The notes: generated from the letters alone by a model not told the origin. Shown: positions 42,864 to 55,984, counted from the first letter of the stretch. The stretch is 64,000 bases of DNA from Bufo bufo (GCF_905171765.1 NC_053397.1:113415295-113479294), one strand, 5' to 3'. Translations and numbers: made by a program.

Positions 42864-43800
42864 CTTTCCTCGTCACAGCGGAGATAGGAGATGTAAGGGA
42901 TGAAAAATTCGGAATGAATTGTCGATAGAAATTAGACTTCACCTTTTCAGGATCCATCTGGAATCCGGCAATGGAGACGAAGTATCCGATAAAAGGTACT
43001 GTATTTTTCTCGTAGAGGTACTTCTCGATTTTGGCGTGAAGGCTATTTTCTCTCAACCGTTATACTAAACGTACATGTCTCCGGTGAGTGGCTAAATCCA
43101 GGGAGAAAATCAGGATATCGTCCAGGTACACAATTACACAGACATAAAGCAGATCTCGGAAGATGTTAACCAACTCCTGGAATACAGCGGGAGCATTACA
43201 CAAACCGAAGGGCATGACTATATACTCGTAGTGTCCGTCACGAGTGTTAAAAGCAGTCTTCCACTCATCGCCCTTTCTAAAGCGGATAAGATTATATGCA
43301 GTGCCGTCACGAGTGTTAAAAGCAGTCTTCCACTAATCGCCCTTTCGAAAGCGGATAAGATTATATGCAGTGCGTAGGTCCAATTTGGTGAAGACCATAG
43401 CTCCCCGGGTCCTGTTGAAGAGCTCTGAGATCAGCACTAGAGGGTATTGGTTCTTTATTGTGACCTATATTCAGCCCACGATAAACGATACAGGGCCGTA
43501 ATGATCCATCTTTCTTTTGCACAAAGAAGAACCCGACACAGGCAGGCGACATAGATTTTCGGATAAACCCTCTCTTAAGATTTTCCTTAATGTATTCAGA
43601 CATTGTTTGGGTCTCCGGAAGTGAGATAGGGTAGACTCGACCACTAGGAGTGGCGGCACCAGGCAGAAGATCAATCGGACAGTCATACGGACGATGAGGA
43701 GGCAGGGTCTCCGCCTTCTTCTTGCTGAAAACATCTGCAAAACTAGCATACTGCTGCGGGAGTCCAGGCAGCTCTACTGGGACAGGAGGCAAGGAAGCCA
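42864..43800 (-). pseudogene. Gypsy reverse transcriptase
   Basis: Minus-strand coding. It starts with [17 protein letters not shown] and [20 protein letters not shown], then [20 protein letters not shown] with DGSLRPCI, a region with frame damage (43400-43235), [16 protein letters not shown], the catalytic YLDD (43128-43117) and FIGYFVSIAGFQMDPEKV. A 69-bp stretch is tandemly duplicated (43235-43303 and 43304-43372), adding 23 codons without a shift. Gypsy RT makes cDNA in particles. The solo LTR ends the domain on its 3' side. Confidence 0.85.
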
Positions 43801-44288
43801 GATGTCATATCTTCAATATTAAAAGAATTTTCATATGAAAGAGGATAAAATAAAAATAAAAATAAAATGATATTATCCTTCAGGCGGACATAATCGCCTC
43901 TAAGTTATTTTTATCAAGTATCTTAATTTGATTTGTGCAAGCAGTGAAACAAAGGGACAATTGTATATGCAAAAATATATAATCGTTTATTATTAAAAAA
44001 AAAAGAATATAAAATCAATACAATTGCAAAAAAAATGATGAAGTTACAAAATAATACCCGAAATGTACCACTCGGTAGTGCTAACAAACCCCTATCTGAT
44101 CAGCACAGTGTGACTTAGTGATTTATGACTACCAGTGTCATACTTTTAACAAACAGACTCATATACCAAGAGAAACTTAGGATCTTCTGTTCATCAAACA
44201 GGCTATAACAATAAAACACGGATTATACAGGAAAATAACTGTTATCCCTTGAATCTGTTTTCCCATGACCAAAAATATATGATATTAA
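43801..44288. other. Unassigned AT-rich sequence left of Tc1 insertion
   Basis: A-rich tracts and no recognised frame. It continues right of the Tc1 element at 45848-46505, which includes a (GGAT)n stretch near 46203 and an A run near 46146-46167. It is probably the host sequence of the Tc1 insertion. Confidence 0.5.
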
Positions 44289-44290
44289 TA

Positions 44291-45845
44291 CACTGCTCAA
44301 AAAAAATAAAAGGAACACAAAAATAACATCCTAGATCTGAATTAATTAAATATTCTTCTGAAATACTTTGTTCTTTACATAGTTGAACGTGCACACAAAA
44401 ATAAAAAAATGGAAATCACATTTTTCAACCCATGGAGGTCTGGATTTGGAGTCACACTCAAAATTAAAGTGGAAAAACACATTACAGGCTGATCCAACTT
44501 TGATGTAATGTCCTTAAAACAAGTCAAAATGAGGCTCAGTAGTGTGTGTGGCCTCCACGTTTCTGTATGACCTCCCTACAACGCCTGTGCATGCTCCTGA
44601 TGAGGTGGCGGATGGTCTCTTGAGGGATCTCCTCCCAGACCTGGACTAAAGCATCTGCCAACTCCTGGACAGTCTGTGGTGCAACGTGACGTTGGTGGAT
44701 AGAGTGGGACATGATGTCCCAGATGTGCTCAATTGGATTCAGGTCTGGGGAACGGGCGGGCCAGTCAATAGCATCAATGCCTTCGTCTTGCAGGAACTGC
44801 TGACACACTCCAGCCACATGAGGTCTAGCATTGTCTTGCATTTGGAGGAACCCAGGGCCAACCGCACCAGCATATGGTCTCACAAGGGGTCTGAGGATCT
44901 CATCTCGGTACCTAATGGCAGTCAGGCTACCTCTGGCGAGCACATGGAGGGCTGTGCGGCCCTCCAAAGAAATGCCACCCCACACCATTACTGACCCAAT
45001 GCCAAACCGGTCATGCTGGAGGATGTTGCAGGCAGCAGAACATTCTCCACGGCGTCTCCAGACTCTGTCACGTCTGTCACATGTGCTCAGTGTGAACCTG
45101 CTTTCATCTGTGAAGGGCACAGGGCGCCAGTGGCGAATTTGCCAATCTTTGTGTTCTCTGGCAAATGCCAAACGTCCTGCACGGTGTTGGGCTGTAAGCA
45201 CAACCCCCACCTGTGGACGTCGGGCCCTCATATCACCCTCATGGAGTCTGTTTCTGACCGTTTGAGCAGACACATGCACAATTGTGGCCTGCTGGAGGTC
45301 ATTTTGCAGGGCTCCTCCTGTTCCTCCTTGCACAAAGGCGGAGGTAGCGGTCCTGCTGCTGGGTTGTTGCCCTCCTACGGCCTCCTCCACGTCTCCTGAT
45401 GTACTGGCCTGTCTCCTGGTAGCGCCTCCATGCTCTGGACACTACGCTGATAGACACAGCAAACCTTCTTGCCACAGCTCGCATTGATGTGCTATCCTGG
45501 ATAAGCTGCACTACCTGAGCCACTTGTGTGGGTTGTAGACTCCGTCTCATGCTACCACTAGAGTGAAAGCCCCGCCAGCATTCAAAAGTGACCAAAACAT
45601 CAGCCAGGAAGCATAGGAACTGAGAAGTAGTCTGGTCACCACCAGCAGAACCACCCCTTTATTGGGGAAGTCTTGCTAATTGCCTATAATTTCCACCTGT
45701 TGTCTATCCCATTGCACAACAGCATGTGAAATTGATTGTCACTCAGTGTTGCTTCCTAAGTGGACAGTTTGATTTCACAGAAGTGTGATTGACTTGGAGT
45801 TACATTGTGTTGTTTAAGTGTTCCCTTTATTTTTTTTGAGCAGTG
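44291..45845 (-). mobile_element. Tc1/mariner element, DD34E, nearly intact
   Basis: The 28-bp terminal inverted repeats (CACTGCTCAAAAAAAATAAA and inverse, one difference) are flanked by TA (44289-44290 and 45846-45847). At 1555 bp it has the full size for this family, and it encodes a whole transposase on the minus strand apart from a frame break. It is the youngest-looking autonomous-type element in the window. Confidence 0.95.
44536..45595 (-). pseudogene. Tc1-like DD34E transposase with one frame break
   Basis: Minus-strand coding. The N-terminal paired-like helix-turn-helix ([20 protein letters not shown], then [20 protein letters not shown]) and a [16 protein letters not shown] linker run from 45595 to about 45330. 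A shift moves the rest to the frame 45390-44536. The catalytic core reads VPFTDESRFTL (Asp), FLQMQDNARPH (Asp) and SPDLNPIEHIWD (Glu), with exactly 34 residues between the second Asp and the Glu. It ends KRGGHTHY and a stop. The enzyme cuts and pastes the element at TA. A single small indel near 45330-45390 appears to be its main defect. Confidence 0.92.
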
Positions 45846-47904
45846 TATAATAAAATAATATTCAGCTCGGCAATCAGACTATGGAAAAGAAACTTTCCAA
45901 GGGTTTTAGTCCTCTTTTTAAATAATGTCAGATCTTCCATTAACAATATGCATCTTTGCTAAGAGAATAATCAGCATTATGGCGGCGCCTAACACTATAT
46001 ATTCCCACAGTATGGGAACTCTAGGCTATATATTGAGAGAAATATCTTATTAATATCACGAGCAGTAAACACAATATACGTTACCGGGTCAAAGGGAAAC
46101 AGAGTTCAGATGGGAAGATGGGACCAGTTCTCAAAAATGTTCCTAGTAATCCCAAAAAAAAAAAAAAAAAAAAGTTTCTTCTGGTAAAGTTTTCTTTTGA
46201 TTGAATGGATGGATGGATCAATGGACATATGGATGCTGCTCCGCACACAAGTAATTATTCCCCCCCCCCCTTATCTAAGAATCATCCCCTTTAGATTAGG
46301 GATTTCCAAATCAGGTAAGGAGGGTGTATTTGCATGCTAATAATACAATGATGTCATATTAACTCCTAATATGGCATAGAACAAATAATGAAATAATAGA
46401 ATATTGTCCATCTGCCTCCAGATGGCACTGCAGATGAACATTACAACTTTTAAGCATTTAAAACTAAATATCTAATAATATGTTCACATGAACTTCTTGA
46501 CCTTTTTAACCACCCCAGGACCGCCGTACGCAGGATTGCGTCCTGGGGCCGGTTCTGTTATTCCTCCTGGACGCGCCGGCGCGTCATCTCGCGAGAATTT
46601 TGTTAACCCCTGAAGGGTATATTAGACGTTGTTTTGATAACAGCGTCTAATATACCTGCTAGCTGGTCCTCTGGTGGTCCCTTTGGCTTGGATCGACCAC
46701 CAGAGGACACAGGCAGCTCTGTCAAGTAGCACCAAACACCACTACACCCCCCCTGTCACTTATTAACCCCTTATTAACCCCTGATCACCCCATATAGACT
46801 CCCTGATCACTCCCCTGTAAGGCTCCATTCAGACGTCCGTATGTGTTTTGCGGATCCACGGATCCGCAAAACACGGACACCGCGGATCTGCAAAACACGG
46901 ACACCGGCAATGTGCATTCCGCATTTTGCGGATCCGCACATTGCCAGAACTATATAGAAAATGCCTTTTCTTGTCCGCAATTGCAATAGGACATGTTCTA
47001 TAGGCTCTACAAAAAACGCAGTGTTCGCCCGATCAGGCCTGATCTTGTGCGCACACTTGCGTTCAGTCCGCCCCACCGCAGTGACAGAATTTTTTTTTTT
47101 TCTGATCACTGCAAAAACACCATAAAATCGCTATGGCGCTATAAAAAGATCACTTTTGAGGGGCATGGCGAGTTCATAGAAGATTTTTTTTTGGCACAAG
47201 TTAGCGGAAATTATTATTTTTTTGTTTGTTTTTTCTTACAAAGTCTCATATTCCACTAACTTGTGACAAAAAATAAAATCTCACATAAACTCACCATACC
47301 CCTCACGGAATCCAAATGTGTAAAAAAATGTTGACATTTATATTCCAGACTTCTTCTCACGCTTTAGGGCCCCTAAAATGCCAGGGCAGTATAAATACCC
47401 CACATGTGACCCCATTTCGGAAAGAAGACACCACAAGGTATTCGCTGAGGGGCATATTGAGTCCATGAAAGATTGAACTTTTTGTCACAAGTTAGCGGAA
47501 CGGGAGACTGTGAGAAAAAAAAATAAAAAATCTATTTCCGCTAACTTGTGCCAAAAAAAAAAAAACTTCTATAAACTCGCCATGCCCCTCACGGAATACC
47601 TTGGGGTGTCTTCTTTCCAAAATGGGGTCACATGTGGGGTATTTATACTGCCCTGGCATTTTAGGGGCCCTAAAGCGTGAGAAGTCTGGAATACAAATGT
47701 CTAAAAATGCCCTCCTAAAATGAATTTGGGCCCCTTTGCGCACCTAGGCTACAAAAAAAAGTGTCACACATGTGGTATCGCCGTACTCAGGAGAAGTTGG
47801 GCAATGTGTTTTGGGGTGTATTTTTACATATACCCATGCTGGGTGAGAGCAATATCTCTCTCAAATGACAACTTTGTATAAAAAAATGGGAAAGTTGACT
47901 TTTA

Positions 47905-49679
47905 GGCCTCATGCACATGACCGTTGAGGGCATCCGTGGCCGTTGTTCCGTTTTCCGTGATTTGACCTGTCCTATTTTTTTGACGGACAACGGTTCACGG
48001 ACCCATTCAAGTCAATGGGTCCGTTAAAGAACACTGATGCACAAGATTGGCATCCGCGTCCGTGATCGTAGGTTACTTTCATACAGACGGATCCGAAGAT
48101 CCGTCTGCATAAAAGCTTTTTCAGAGTTGAACTCAGATCCGACAGTATATTCTAACACAGAGGCGTTCCCATAGTGATGGGGACGCTTCTAGTTAGAATA
48201 TACTACGAACTGTGTACATGACTGCCCCCTGCTGCCTGGCAGCACCCGATCTCTTACAGGGGGCTGTGATCCGCACAATTAACCCCTCAGGTGATGCACC
48301 TAAAGGGTTAATTGTGCATATCATAGCCCCCTATAAGAAATCAGGGTCTACCAGGCAGCAGGGGGCAGACCCCCTCCCTCCCCAGTTTTAATTTCATTGG
48401 TGGCCAGTGCGCCCCCCCCCGGCCCCCCCTCTATTGTATTATTTTCATTGGTGGCACAGTGTGCGGCCCCCACTCCCTCTATTGTATTATTTTCATTGGT
48501 GGCACAGTGTGCGGCCCCCCCTCCCTCCATTGTATTATTATCATTGGTGGCACAGTGTGCGGCCCCCACTCCCTCTATTGTATTATTTTCATTGGTGGCA
48601 CAGTGTGCGGCCCCCCCCCCCCTCCCTCTATTGTATTATTATCATTGGTGGCACAGTGTGCAGCCCCCCTCCCTCTATTGTATTATTTTCATTGGTGGCA
48701 CAGTGTGCGGCCAAACCCACTCCCCCCCCCCCACCCTGATCATTGGTGGCAGCGGAGAGTTCCGATCGGAGTCCCAGTTTAATCGCTGGGGCTCCGATCG
48801 GTAACCATGGCAACCAGGACGCTACTGCAGTCCTGGATGCCATGGTTACGTAGCAATATTAGAAGCATCATACTTACCTGCTGCGCTGTCTGTGACCGGC
48901 CGGGAGCTCCTCCTACTGGTAAGTGTCAGATCATTAAGCAATGCGCCGCACAGACCAATGAAAATAATACAATAGAGGGAGGGGGGGCCGCACTAGCCAC
49001 CAATGAAATTAAAACTGGGGAGGGAGGGGGGTCTGCCCCCTGCTGCCTGGCAGCCCCTGATCTCTTAAAGGGGGCTATGATATGCACAATTAACCCTTTA
49101 GGTGCAGCACCTGAGGGGTTAATTGTGCGGATCACAGCCCCCTGTAAGAGATCGGGAGATGCCAGGCAGCAGGGCCAGTCATGTACACAGTTCTTAGTAT
49201 ATTCTAACTTAAAGCGTCCCCATCACCATGGGAACGCCTTTGTGTTAGAATATACTGTCGGATCTGAGTTTCATGATCTAACTCAAATCCGATGGTAAAT
49301 TCTAACATAGAGGCGTTCCCATGGTGATGGGGACGCTTCAAGTTAAAATATACCATCGGATTGGAGAAAACTCAGATCCGATGGTATAATAGGGACTCCT
49401 GACTTTACATTGAAAGTCAATGGGGGACGGATCCGTTTGCAATTGCACCATATTGTGTCAACGTCAAACGGATCCGTCCCCATTGACTTGCATTGTAAGT
49501 CAGGACGGATCCGTTTGGGTCCGCACGGCCAGGCGGACACCAAAATGACTCTGTTTTCATGTCCGTAGATCCTCCAAAAATAAAGGAAGACCCACGGACG
49601 AAAAAACGGTCAAGGATCACGGACCTACGGACCCCGTTTTTGCGGACATTAAAAACAAAACGGTTGTGTGCATGAGGCC
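47905..49679. mobile_element. Harbinger-type element (1.78 kb) with tandem array
   Basis: The termini GGCCTCATGCACATGACCGT and inverse are flanked by TTA (47902-47904 and 49680-49682). The related stretch at 51270-51310 lacks the insert, a paralogous empty site. The outer regions (48060-48220 against 49200-49420) and inner regions (48230-48370 against 49030-49175) are nested inverted repeats. The core is a 48-bp tandem array. No transposase was seen. Confidence 0.88.
48395..48735. repeat. Minisatellite, about 48-bp unit
   Basis: Six to seven units share TATTATTTTCATTGGTGGCA followed by CAGTGTGCGGCCCCC. Unit length varies through the C run. All three plus-strand frames stay open across much of the array because the unit is close to a multiple of three. 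These are not genes. Confidence 0.88.
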
Positions 49680-50068
49680 TTAGAGAGATATTTCTCTCAC
49701 CCAGCATGGGTATATGTAAAAATACACCCCAAAACACATTGCCCTACTTCTTCTGAGTACGGCGATACCACATGTGTGACACTTTTTTGCAGCCTAGGTG
49801 GCCCAAATTCTAAAGAGCACCTTTAGGATTTCATAGGGCATTTTTTACGCATTTGGATTCCAAACTACTTCTCACGCATTAGGCCCCCTAAAATCACATT
49901 CACATTTTTGTACAATAGTTTGTAAACGCTATAACTTTTACCCAAACCAATAAATATACACTTATTGTAATTTTTTTTTATCAAAGACATGTAGAACAAT
50001 ACATTTTGAGAAAAATTTATATAGAAATGTAGTTTAATTTGAAAAATGTTACAACCGAAAGTGAAAAA

Positions 50069-50105
<37 letters not shown>

Positions 50106-50286
50106 GGTAAATTTCGATTAATATAAAAAAAAGTAGCAATGAAATACCACCAAATGAAAGCTCTATTAGTGAGAAGAAAAGAAGGTAAAATTAATTTGGG
50201 TGGTAAGTTGTATGACCGAGCAATAAACCGTGAAAGTAGTGTAGTGCAGAATTTTAAAAAGTGGTCTGGTCATTAAGGGGGTTTAA

Positions 50287-53200
50287 CCACCTCAGCCCCC
50301 AGTGCTTAAACACCCTGAAAGACCAGGCCACTTTTTACACTTCTGACCTACACTAATTTGACCGTTTATTGCTCGGTCATGCAACTTACCACCCAAATGA
50401 ATTTTACCTCCTTTTCTTCTCACTAATAGAGCTTTCATTTGGTGGTATTTCATTGCTGCTGACATTTTTACTTTTTTTGTTATTAATTGAAATTTAACGA
50501 TTTTTTTGCAAAAAAATGACATTTTTCACTTTCAGTTGTAAAATTTTGCAAAATAAACGAGATCCATATATAAATTTTGCTCTAAATTTAATTGTTCTAC
50601 ATGTTTTTGATAAAAAAAAAATGTTTGGGTAAAAAAAAAATGGTTTGGGTAAAAGTTATAGCGTTTACAAACTATGGTACAAAAATGTGAATTTCCGCTT
50701 TTTGAAGCAGCTCTGACTTTCTGAGCACCTGTCATGTTTCCTGAGGTTCTACAATGCCCAGACAGTACAAACACCCCACAAATGACCCCATTTCGGAAAG
50801 TAGACACCCTAAGGTATTCGCTGATGGGCATAGTGAGTTCATAGAACTTTTTATTTCTTGTCACAAGTTGATGATTTATTTTTTATTTTTTTTTCTTACA
50901 AAGTCTCATATTCCACTAACTTGTGACAAAAAATAAAAACTTCCATGAACTCACTATGCCCATCACGAAATACCTTGGGGTCTCTTCTTTCCAAAATGGG
51001 GTCACTTGTGGGGTAGTTATACTGCCCTGGCATTCTAGGGGACAAAATGTGTGGTAAGGAGTTTGAAATCAAATTCTGTAAAAAATGACCAGTGAAATCC
51101 GAAAGGTGCTCTTTGGAATATGGGCCCCTTTGCCCACCTAGGCTGCAAAAAAGTGTCACACATCTGGTATCTCTGTATTCAGGAGAAGTTGAGGAATGTG
51201 TTTTGGGGTGTCTTTTTACATATACCCATGCTGGGTGAGAGAAATATCTTGGTCAAATGCCAACTTTGTATAAAAAAATGGGAAAAGTTGTCTTTTGCCA
51301 AGATATTTCTCTCACCCAGCATGGGTATATGTAAAATGACACCCCAAAACACATTCCCCAACTTCTCCTGAGTACGGAGATACCAGATGTGTGACACTTT
51401 TTTGCAGCCTAGGTGGGCAAAGGGGCCCATATTCCAAAGAGCACCTTTCGGATTTCACTGGTCATTTTTTACAGAATTTGATTTCAAACTCCTTACCACA
51501 CATTTGGGCCCCTAGAATGCCAGGGCAGTATAACTACACCACAAGTGACCCCATTTTGGAAAGAAGAGACCCCAAGGTATTCGCTGATGGGCATAGTGAG
51601 TTCATGGAAGTTTTTATTTTTTGTCACAAGTTAGTGGAATATGAGACTTTGTATGAAAAAAAAAAAAAAAAAAAAAATCATCATTTTCCACTAACTTGTG
51701 ACAAAAAATAAAAAATTCTAGGAACTCGCCATGCCCCTCACGGAATACCTTGGGGTGTCTTCTTTCCAAAATGGGGTCACTTGTGGGGTAGTTATACTGC
51801 CCTGGCATTTTCCAGGGGCCCTAATGTGTGGTAAGTAGGTAAATGACCTATGAAATCCGAAAGGTGCTCTTTGGAATATGGGCCCCTTTGCCCACCTAGG
51901 CTGCAAAAAAGTGTCACACATCTGGTATCTCCGTATTCAGGAGACGTTGGGGAATGTGTTTTGGGGTGTCATTTTACGCTTTCTCACGCTTTGGGGCCCC
52001 TAGAATGCCAGGGCAGTATAAATATCCCACATGTGACCCCATTTTGGAAAGAAGACACCCCAAGGTATTCAATGAGGGGCATGGCGAGTTCATAGAAAAT
52101 TTTTTTTTTGGCACAAGTTAGCGGAAATTGATATTTTTTATTTTTTTCTCACAAAGTCTCCCTTTCCGCTAACTTGGGACAAAAATTTCAATCTTTCATG
52201 GACTCAATATGCCCCTTAACGGAATACCTGGGGGTGTCTTCTTTCCGAAATGGGGTCACATGTTGGGTATTTATACTGCCCTGGCATTCTAGGGGCCCTA
52301 AAGCGTGAGAAGAAGTCTGGAATATAAATGTCTAAAAAATTTTACGCATTTGGATTCCGTGAGGGGTATGGTGAGTTTATGTGAGATTTTATTTTTTGAC
52401 ACAAGTTAGTGGAATATGAGACTTTGTAAGAAAAAAAAATAAAAATTCTGCTAACTTGCGCCAAAAAAATGTCTGAATGGAGCCTTACAGAGGGTGATCA
52501 ATGACAGGGGGGTGATCAATGACAGGGGTGGTGATCAATGACAGGGGGGTGATCAGAGAGTCTATATGGGGTGATCACCCCCCTGTCATTGATCACGCCC
52601 CTGTAAGGCTTCATTCAGACGTCCGTATGCGTTTTGCGGATCCGATCCATCTATCAGTGGATCCGTAAAAATCATGCGGACATCTGAATGGAGCTTTACA
52701 GGGAGTTGATCAATGACAGGGGTGTAATCAATGACAGGGGGGTGATCAGGGAGTCTATATGGGGTGATAACCACAGTCATTGATCACGCCCCTGTAAGGC
52801 TTCATTCAGACGTCCGTATGCGTTTTGCGGATCCGATCCATCTATCAGTGGATCCGTAAAAATCATGCGGACATCTGAATGGAGCTTTACAGGGGGTTGA
52901 TCAATGACAGGGGTGTAATCAATGACAGGGGGGTGATCAGGGAGTCTATATGGGGTGATAACCACAGTCATTGATCACGCCCCTGTAAGGCTTCATTCAG
53001 ACGTCCGTATGCGTTTTGCGGATCCGATCCATCTATCAGTGGATCCGTAAAAATCATGCGGACATCTGAATGGAGCTTTACAGGGGGTTGATCAATGACA
53101 GGGGGGTAATCAATGACAGGGGGGTAATCAATGACAGGGGGGTGATCAGGGAGTCTATATGGGGCGATCAGGGGTGATCAAGGGTGAATAAGGGGTTAAT

Positions 53201-53460
53201 AAGTGACAGGGGGGGGGTGTAGTGTAGTGGTGCTTGGTGCAACATATTTACTGAGCTACCTGTGTCCTCTGGTGGTCGATCCAAACAAAGGGGACCACCA
53301 GAGGACCAGGTAGCAGGTATATTAGACGCTGTTATCAAAACAGCGTCTAATATACCTGTTAGGGGTTAAAAAAAACATCTCCAGCCTGCCAGCGAACGAT
53401 CGCCGCTGGCAGGCTGGAGATCCACTCTCTTACCTTCCGTTCCTGTGAACGCGCGCCCAT
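50287..53460. mobile_element. TTAA-type DNA element B, one end replaced
   Basis: Left end CCACCTCAGCCCCCAGTGCT after TTAA. The body is the reverse complement of element C (59570-63096), including CTCATATTCCACTAACTTGT blocks, a tandem array (52490-53165) and the hairpin region 53280-53420 (CCAGCCTGCCAGCG...CGCTGGCAGGCTGG). The partner terminus is absent: near 53460 it runs into different sequence of a related kind. Confidence 0.75.
52490..53165. repeat. Tandem array, 191-bp hairpin unit
   Basis: Three units with a spacing of 191 bp (GTCCGTATGCGTTTTGCGGA at 52621, 52812 and 53003). Each unit contains inverted blocks (CATTCAGACGTCCGTATG and CATGCGGACATCTGAATG) around CGGATCCGATCC, so each can form a long hairpin. 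Confidence 0.88.
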
Positions 53461-55880
53461 ACGTAATGTATAGTTCCGATCACCACCGCCCAGCGGGCAT
53501 AGACGTATTGGAATGCATTGTAAAGGATTAGACCCACAAAAGTGGGACAAAAAAGAAAGTGAATTTTTTAAAAAAAATTCAAGTAAAAATAAACAAAGAC
53601 GTCATTTTCCCCAAATAAAGTAAAAAAAAATTGGTAAAATATAGGGGAAGAAAAAATGTATAAATATAAGGTATTGCTGCGTCTGTATCGACCGGCTCTA
53701 TAAACATATCACATGACCTAACCCCTCAGATGAACACCGTAAAAAATAAAAAATAAAAACTGTGCTAAATAAACTATTTTTTGTCACCTTACATCACAAA
53801 AAGTACAACAGTAAGCGATCAAAAAGGCGTTTGCCCACCAAAATAGTACCAATCTAACCGTCACCTCATCCCGCAAAAAATGAGCCCCAGCCTGAGACAA
53901 TCGGCCAAAAAATAAAAAAACTATGGCTCAGAATATGGAGACACTAAAACATCATTTTATTTGTTTTAAAAAAGCTGTTATTGCATAAAACCTACATAAA
54001 TAAAATAAAAAGTATACATATTTGGTACCGCCGCGTTCGTATCGACCGGCTCTATAAAAATATCACATGACCTAACCCCTCAGATGAACACCGTAAAAAA
54101 TAAAAAATGTGCTAAATAAACCATTTTTTGTCACCGTACATCACAAAAAGTGTAATAGCAAGCGATCAAAAAGTCACACGCACCCCAAAATAGTGCCAAT
54201 AAAAGAGTCATCTCATCCCGCAAAAATCATACCCTACCCAAGGTAATCACCCATAAACTGAAAAAATTATGGCTCTCCGACTATGGAAACACTAAAACAT
54301 GATTTTTTTGCTTCAAAAAAGAAATCATTGTGTAAAACTTACATAAATAAAAGAAAAGTATACATATTAGGTATTGCCGCATCCGTGACAACCTGGTCTA
54401 TAAAAATATCACATGATCTAACCTTTCAGATGAATGCTGTAAATAACAAAAAATAAAAACGGTGCCAAAACAGCTATTTCTTGTTATCTTGCCTCACAAA
54501 AAGTGTAATATAGAGCAACCAAAAATCATATGTACCCTAAACTAGTACCAACAATACTGCCACCCTATCCCTTAGTTTCTAAAATGGGGCCACTTTTTTG
54601 GAGTTTCTACTCTAGGGGTGCATCAGTGGGGCTTCAAATGGGACATGGGTGTCAAAAAAAACAGTCGAGCAAAATCTGCCTTACAAAAACCGTATGGCAT
54701 TCCTTTCCTTCTGCGCCCTGCCGTGTGCCCGTACAGTAGTTTACAACCACATATGGGGTGTTTCTGTAAACTACAGAATCAGGGACATAAATATTGAGTT
54801 TTTTTTGGGCTGTTAACCATTGCTTTGTAAAAGTAAAAAAAATACTAAAATGGAAAATCTGCCAAAAAAGTGAAATTTTGAAATTGTATCTCTATTTTCC
54901 ATTAATTCTTGTGGAACACCTAAAGGGTTAACGACGTTTGTAAAATCAGTTTTGAATACCTTGAGAGGTGTAGTTTCTTAGATGGGTTCACTTTTATGAA
55001 GTTTTTACTCTAGGGGTGCATCAGGGGGGCTTCAAATGGGACATGGTGTCAAAAAAAAACAGTCCAGCAAAATCTGCCTTCCAAAAACTGTATGGCATTC
55101 CTTTCCTTCTGCACCCTGCCGTGTGCCCGTACAGTAGTTTACGACCACATATAGGGTGTTTCTATAAACTACAGAATCAGGGCCATAAATATTGAGTATG
55201 GTTTGGCTGTTAACCCTTGCTTTGTAACTGGAAAAAAATTATTAAAATGGAAAATCTGCCAAAAAAGTGAAATTTTGAAATTGTATCTCTATTTTCCATT
55301 AATTCTTGTGGAACACCTAAAGGGTTAACAAAGTTTGTAAAATCAGTTTTGAATACCTTGAGGGGTTTAGTTTCTAGAATGGGGTCATTTTTGGGTTGTT
55401 TCTATTATGTAAGCCTCGCAAAGTGACTTCAGACCTGAACTTGTCTCTAAAAATTGGGTTTTTGAAAATTTCTGGAAAATTTCAAGATTTGCTTCTAAAC
55501 TTCTAAGCCTTGTAACATCCCCAAGAAATAAAATATCATTCCCAAAATGATCCAAACATGAAGTAGACATATGGGGAATATAAAGAAAGAACTATTTTTG
55601 GAGGTATTACTATGTATTATAGAAGTAGAGAAATTGAAACTTGGAAATTTGCAATTTTTAAAAAATTATTGGTAAATTTGATATTTTTTTTATAAATAAG
55701 AATGTTTTTTTTTTACATTACCACCAGTGTCATGAAGTACAATATGTGACTAAAAAACATTCTCAGAATGGCCTGGATAAGTCAAAGCGTTTTAAAGTTA
55801 TCAGCACTTAAAGTGACACTGGTCAGATTTGCAAAAAATGGCCAAGTCCTTAAGGTGAAATAGGGCCGAGTCCTTAAGGG
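53461..55880. repeat. Two tiers of tandem repeats in TTAA-type element
   Basis: 53690-54500 holds three units of about 350 bp (each with TATCACATGACCTAACCCCT near 53707, 54060 and 54407). 54590-55380 holds two units of about 400 bp (CTCTAGGGGTGCATCAG at 54611 and 55011). The right end, CCGAGTCCTTAAGGGG before TTAA (about 55878), is a terminus of the same class as the fragment ending 22287. No gene was seen. Confidence 0.78.
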
Positions 55881-55984
55881 GTTAAAGGCAATGAGATGAG
55901 CATTCATTTTGGTTATAATGTCATTAGATAATATTGTATTCGTATGAAAATGCACAACACAGCTGGATCTCGCTAAACAGGTGG

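Larger units (their letters stand above)
39482..43800 (-). mobile_element. Gypsy LTR retrotransposon (chromodomain type), 5' truncated
   Basis: Minus-strand order from the right: RT (43800-42864), RNase H (41980-41449), integrase zinc finger (41474-41196), integrase C-terminal part and chromodomain (41023-40239), polypurine tract, 3' LTR (40218-39482). Gag, protease and the 5' LTR are missing. A solo LTR interrupts it at 41982-42858, and foreign sequence replaces the integrase core at about 41023-41157. Confidence 0.87.
46510..50282. mobile_element. TTAA-flanked DNA element A
   Basis: Left end CCACCCCAGGACCGCCGTAC after TTAA (46506-46509); right end GTCATTAAGGGGGT before TTAA (50283-50286). 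It carries a hairpin GTATATTAGACG...CGTCTAATATAC (46615-46656), ladder-like blocks (CCCTGGCATTTTAGGGGCCC, CATGTGACCCCATTT) in both orientations, and a Harbinger insert at 47905-49679. It shares its interior with elements B and C. A run of about 34 A lies at 50070-50103. No transposase was seen. Confidence 0.75.

Noticed and set aside
50896..51711. Many similar short frames (such as MGPFAHLGCKKVSHIW) on both strands
   Set aside because: Shadows of inverted ladder repeats in TTAA elements A-C; no codon conservation and no domain.
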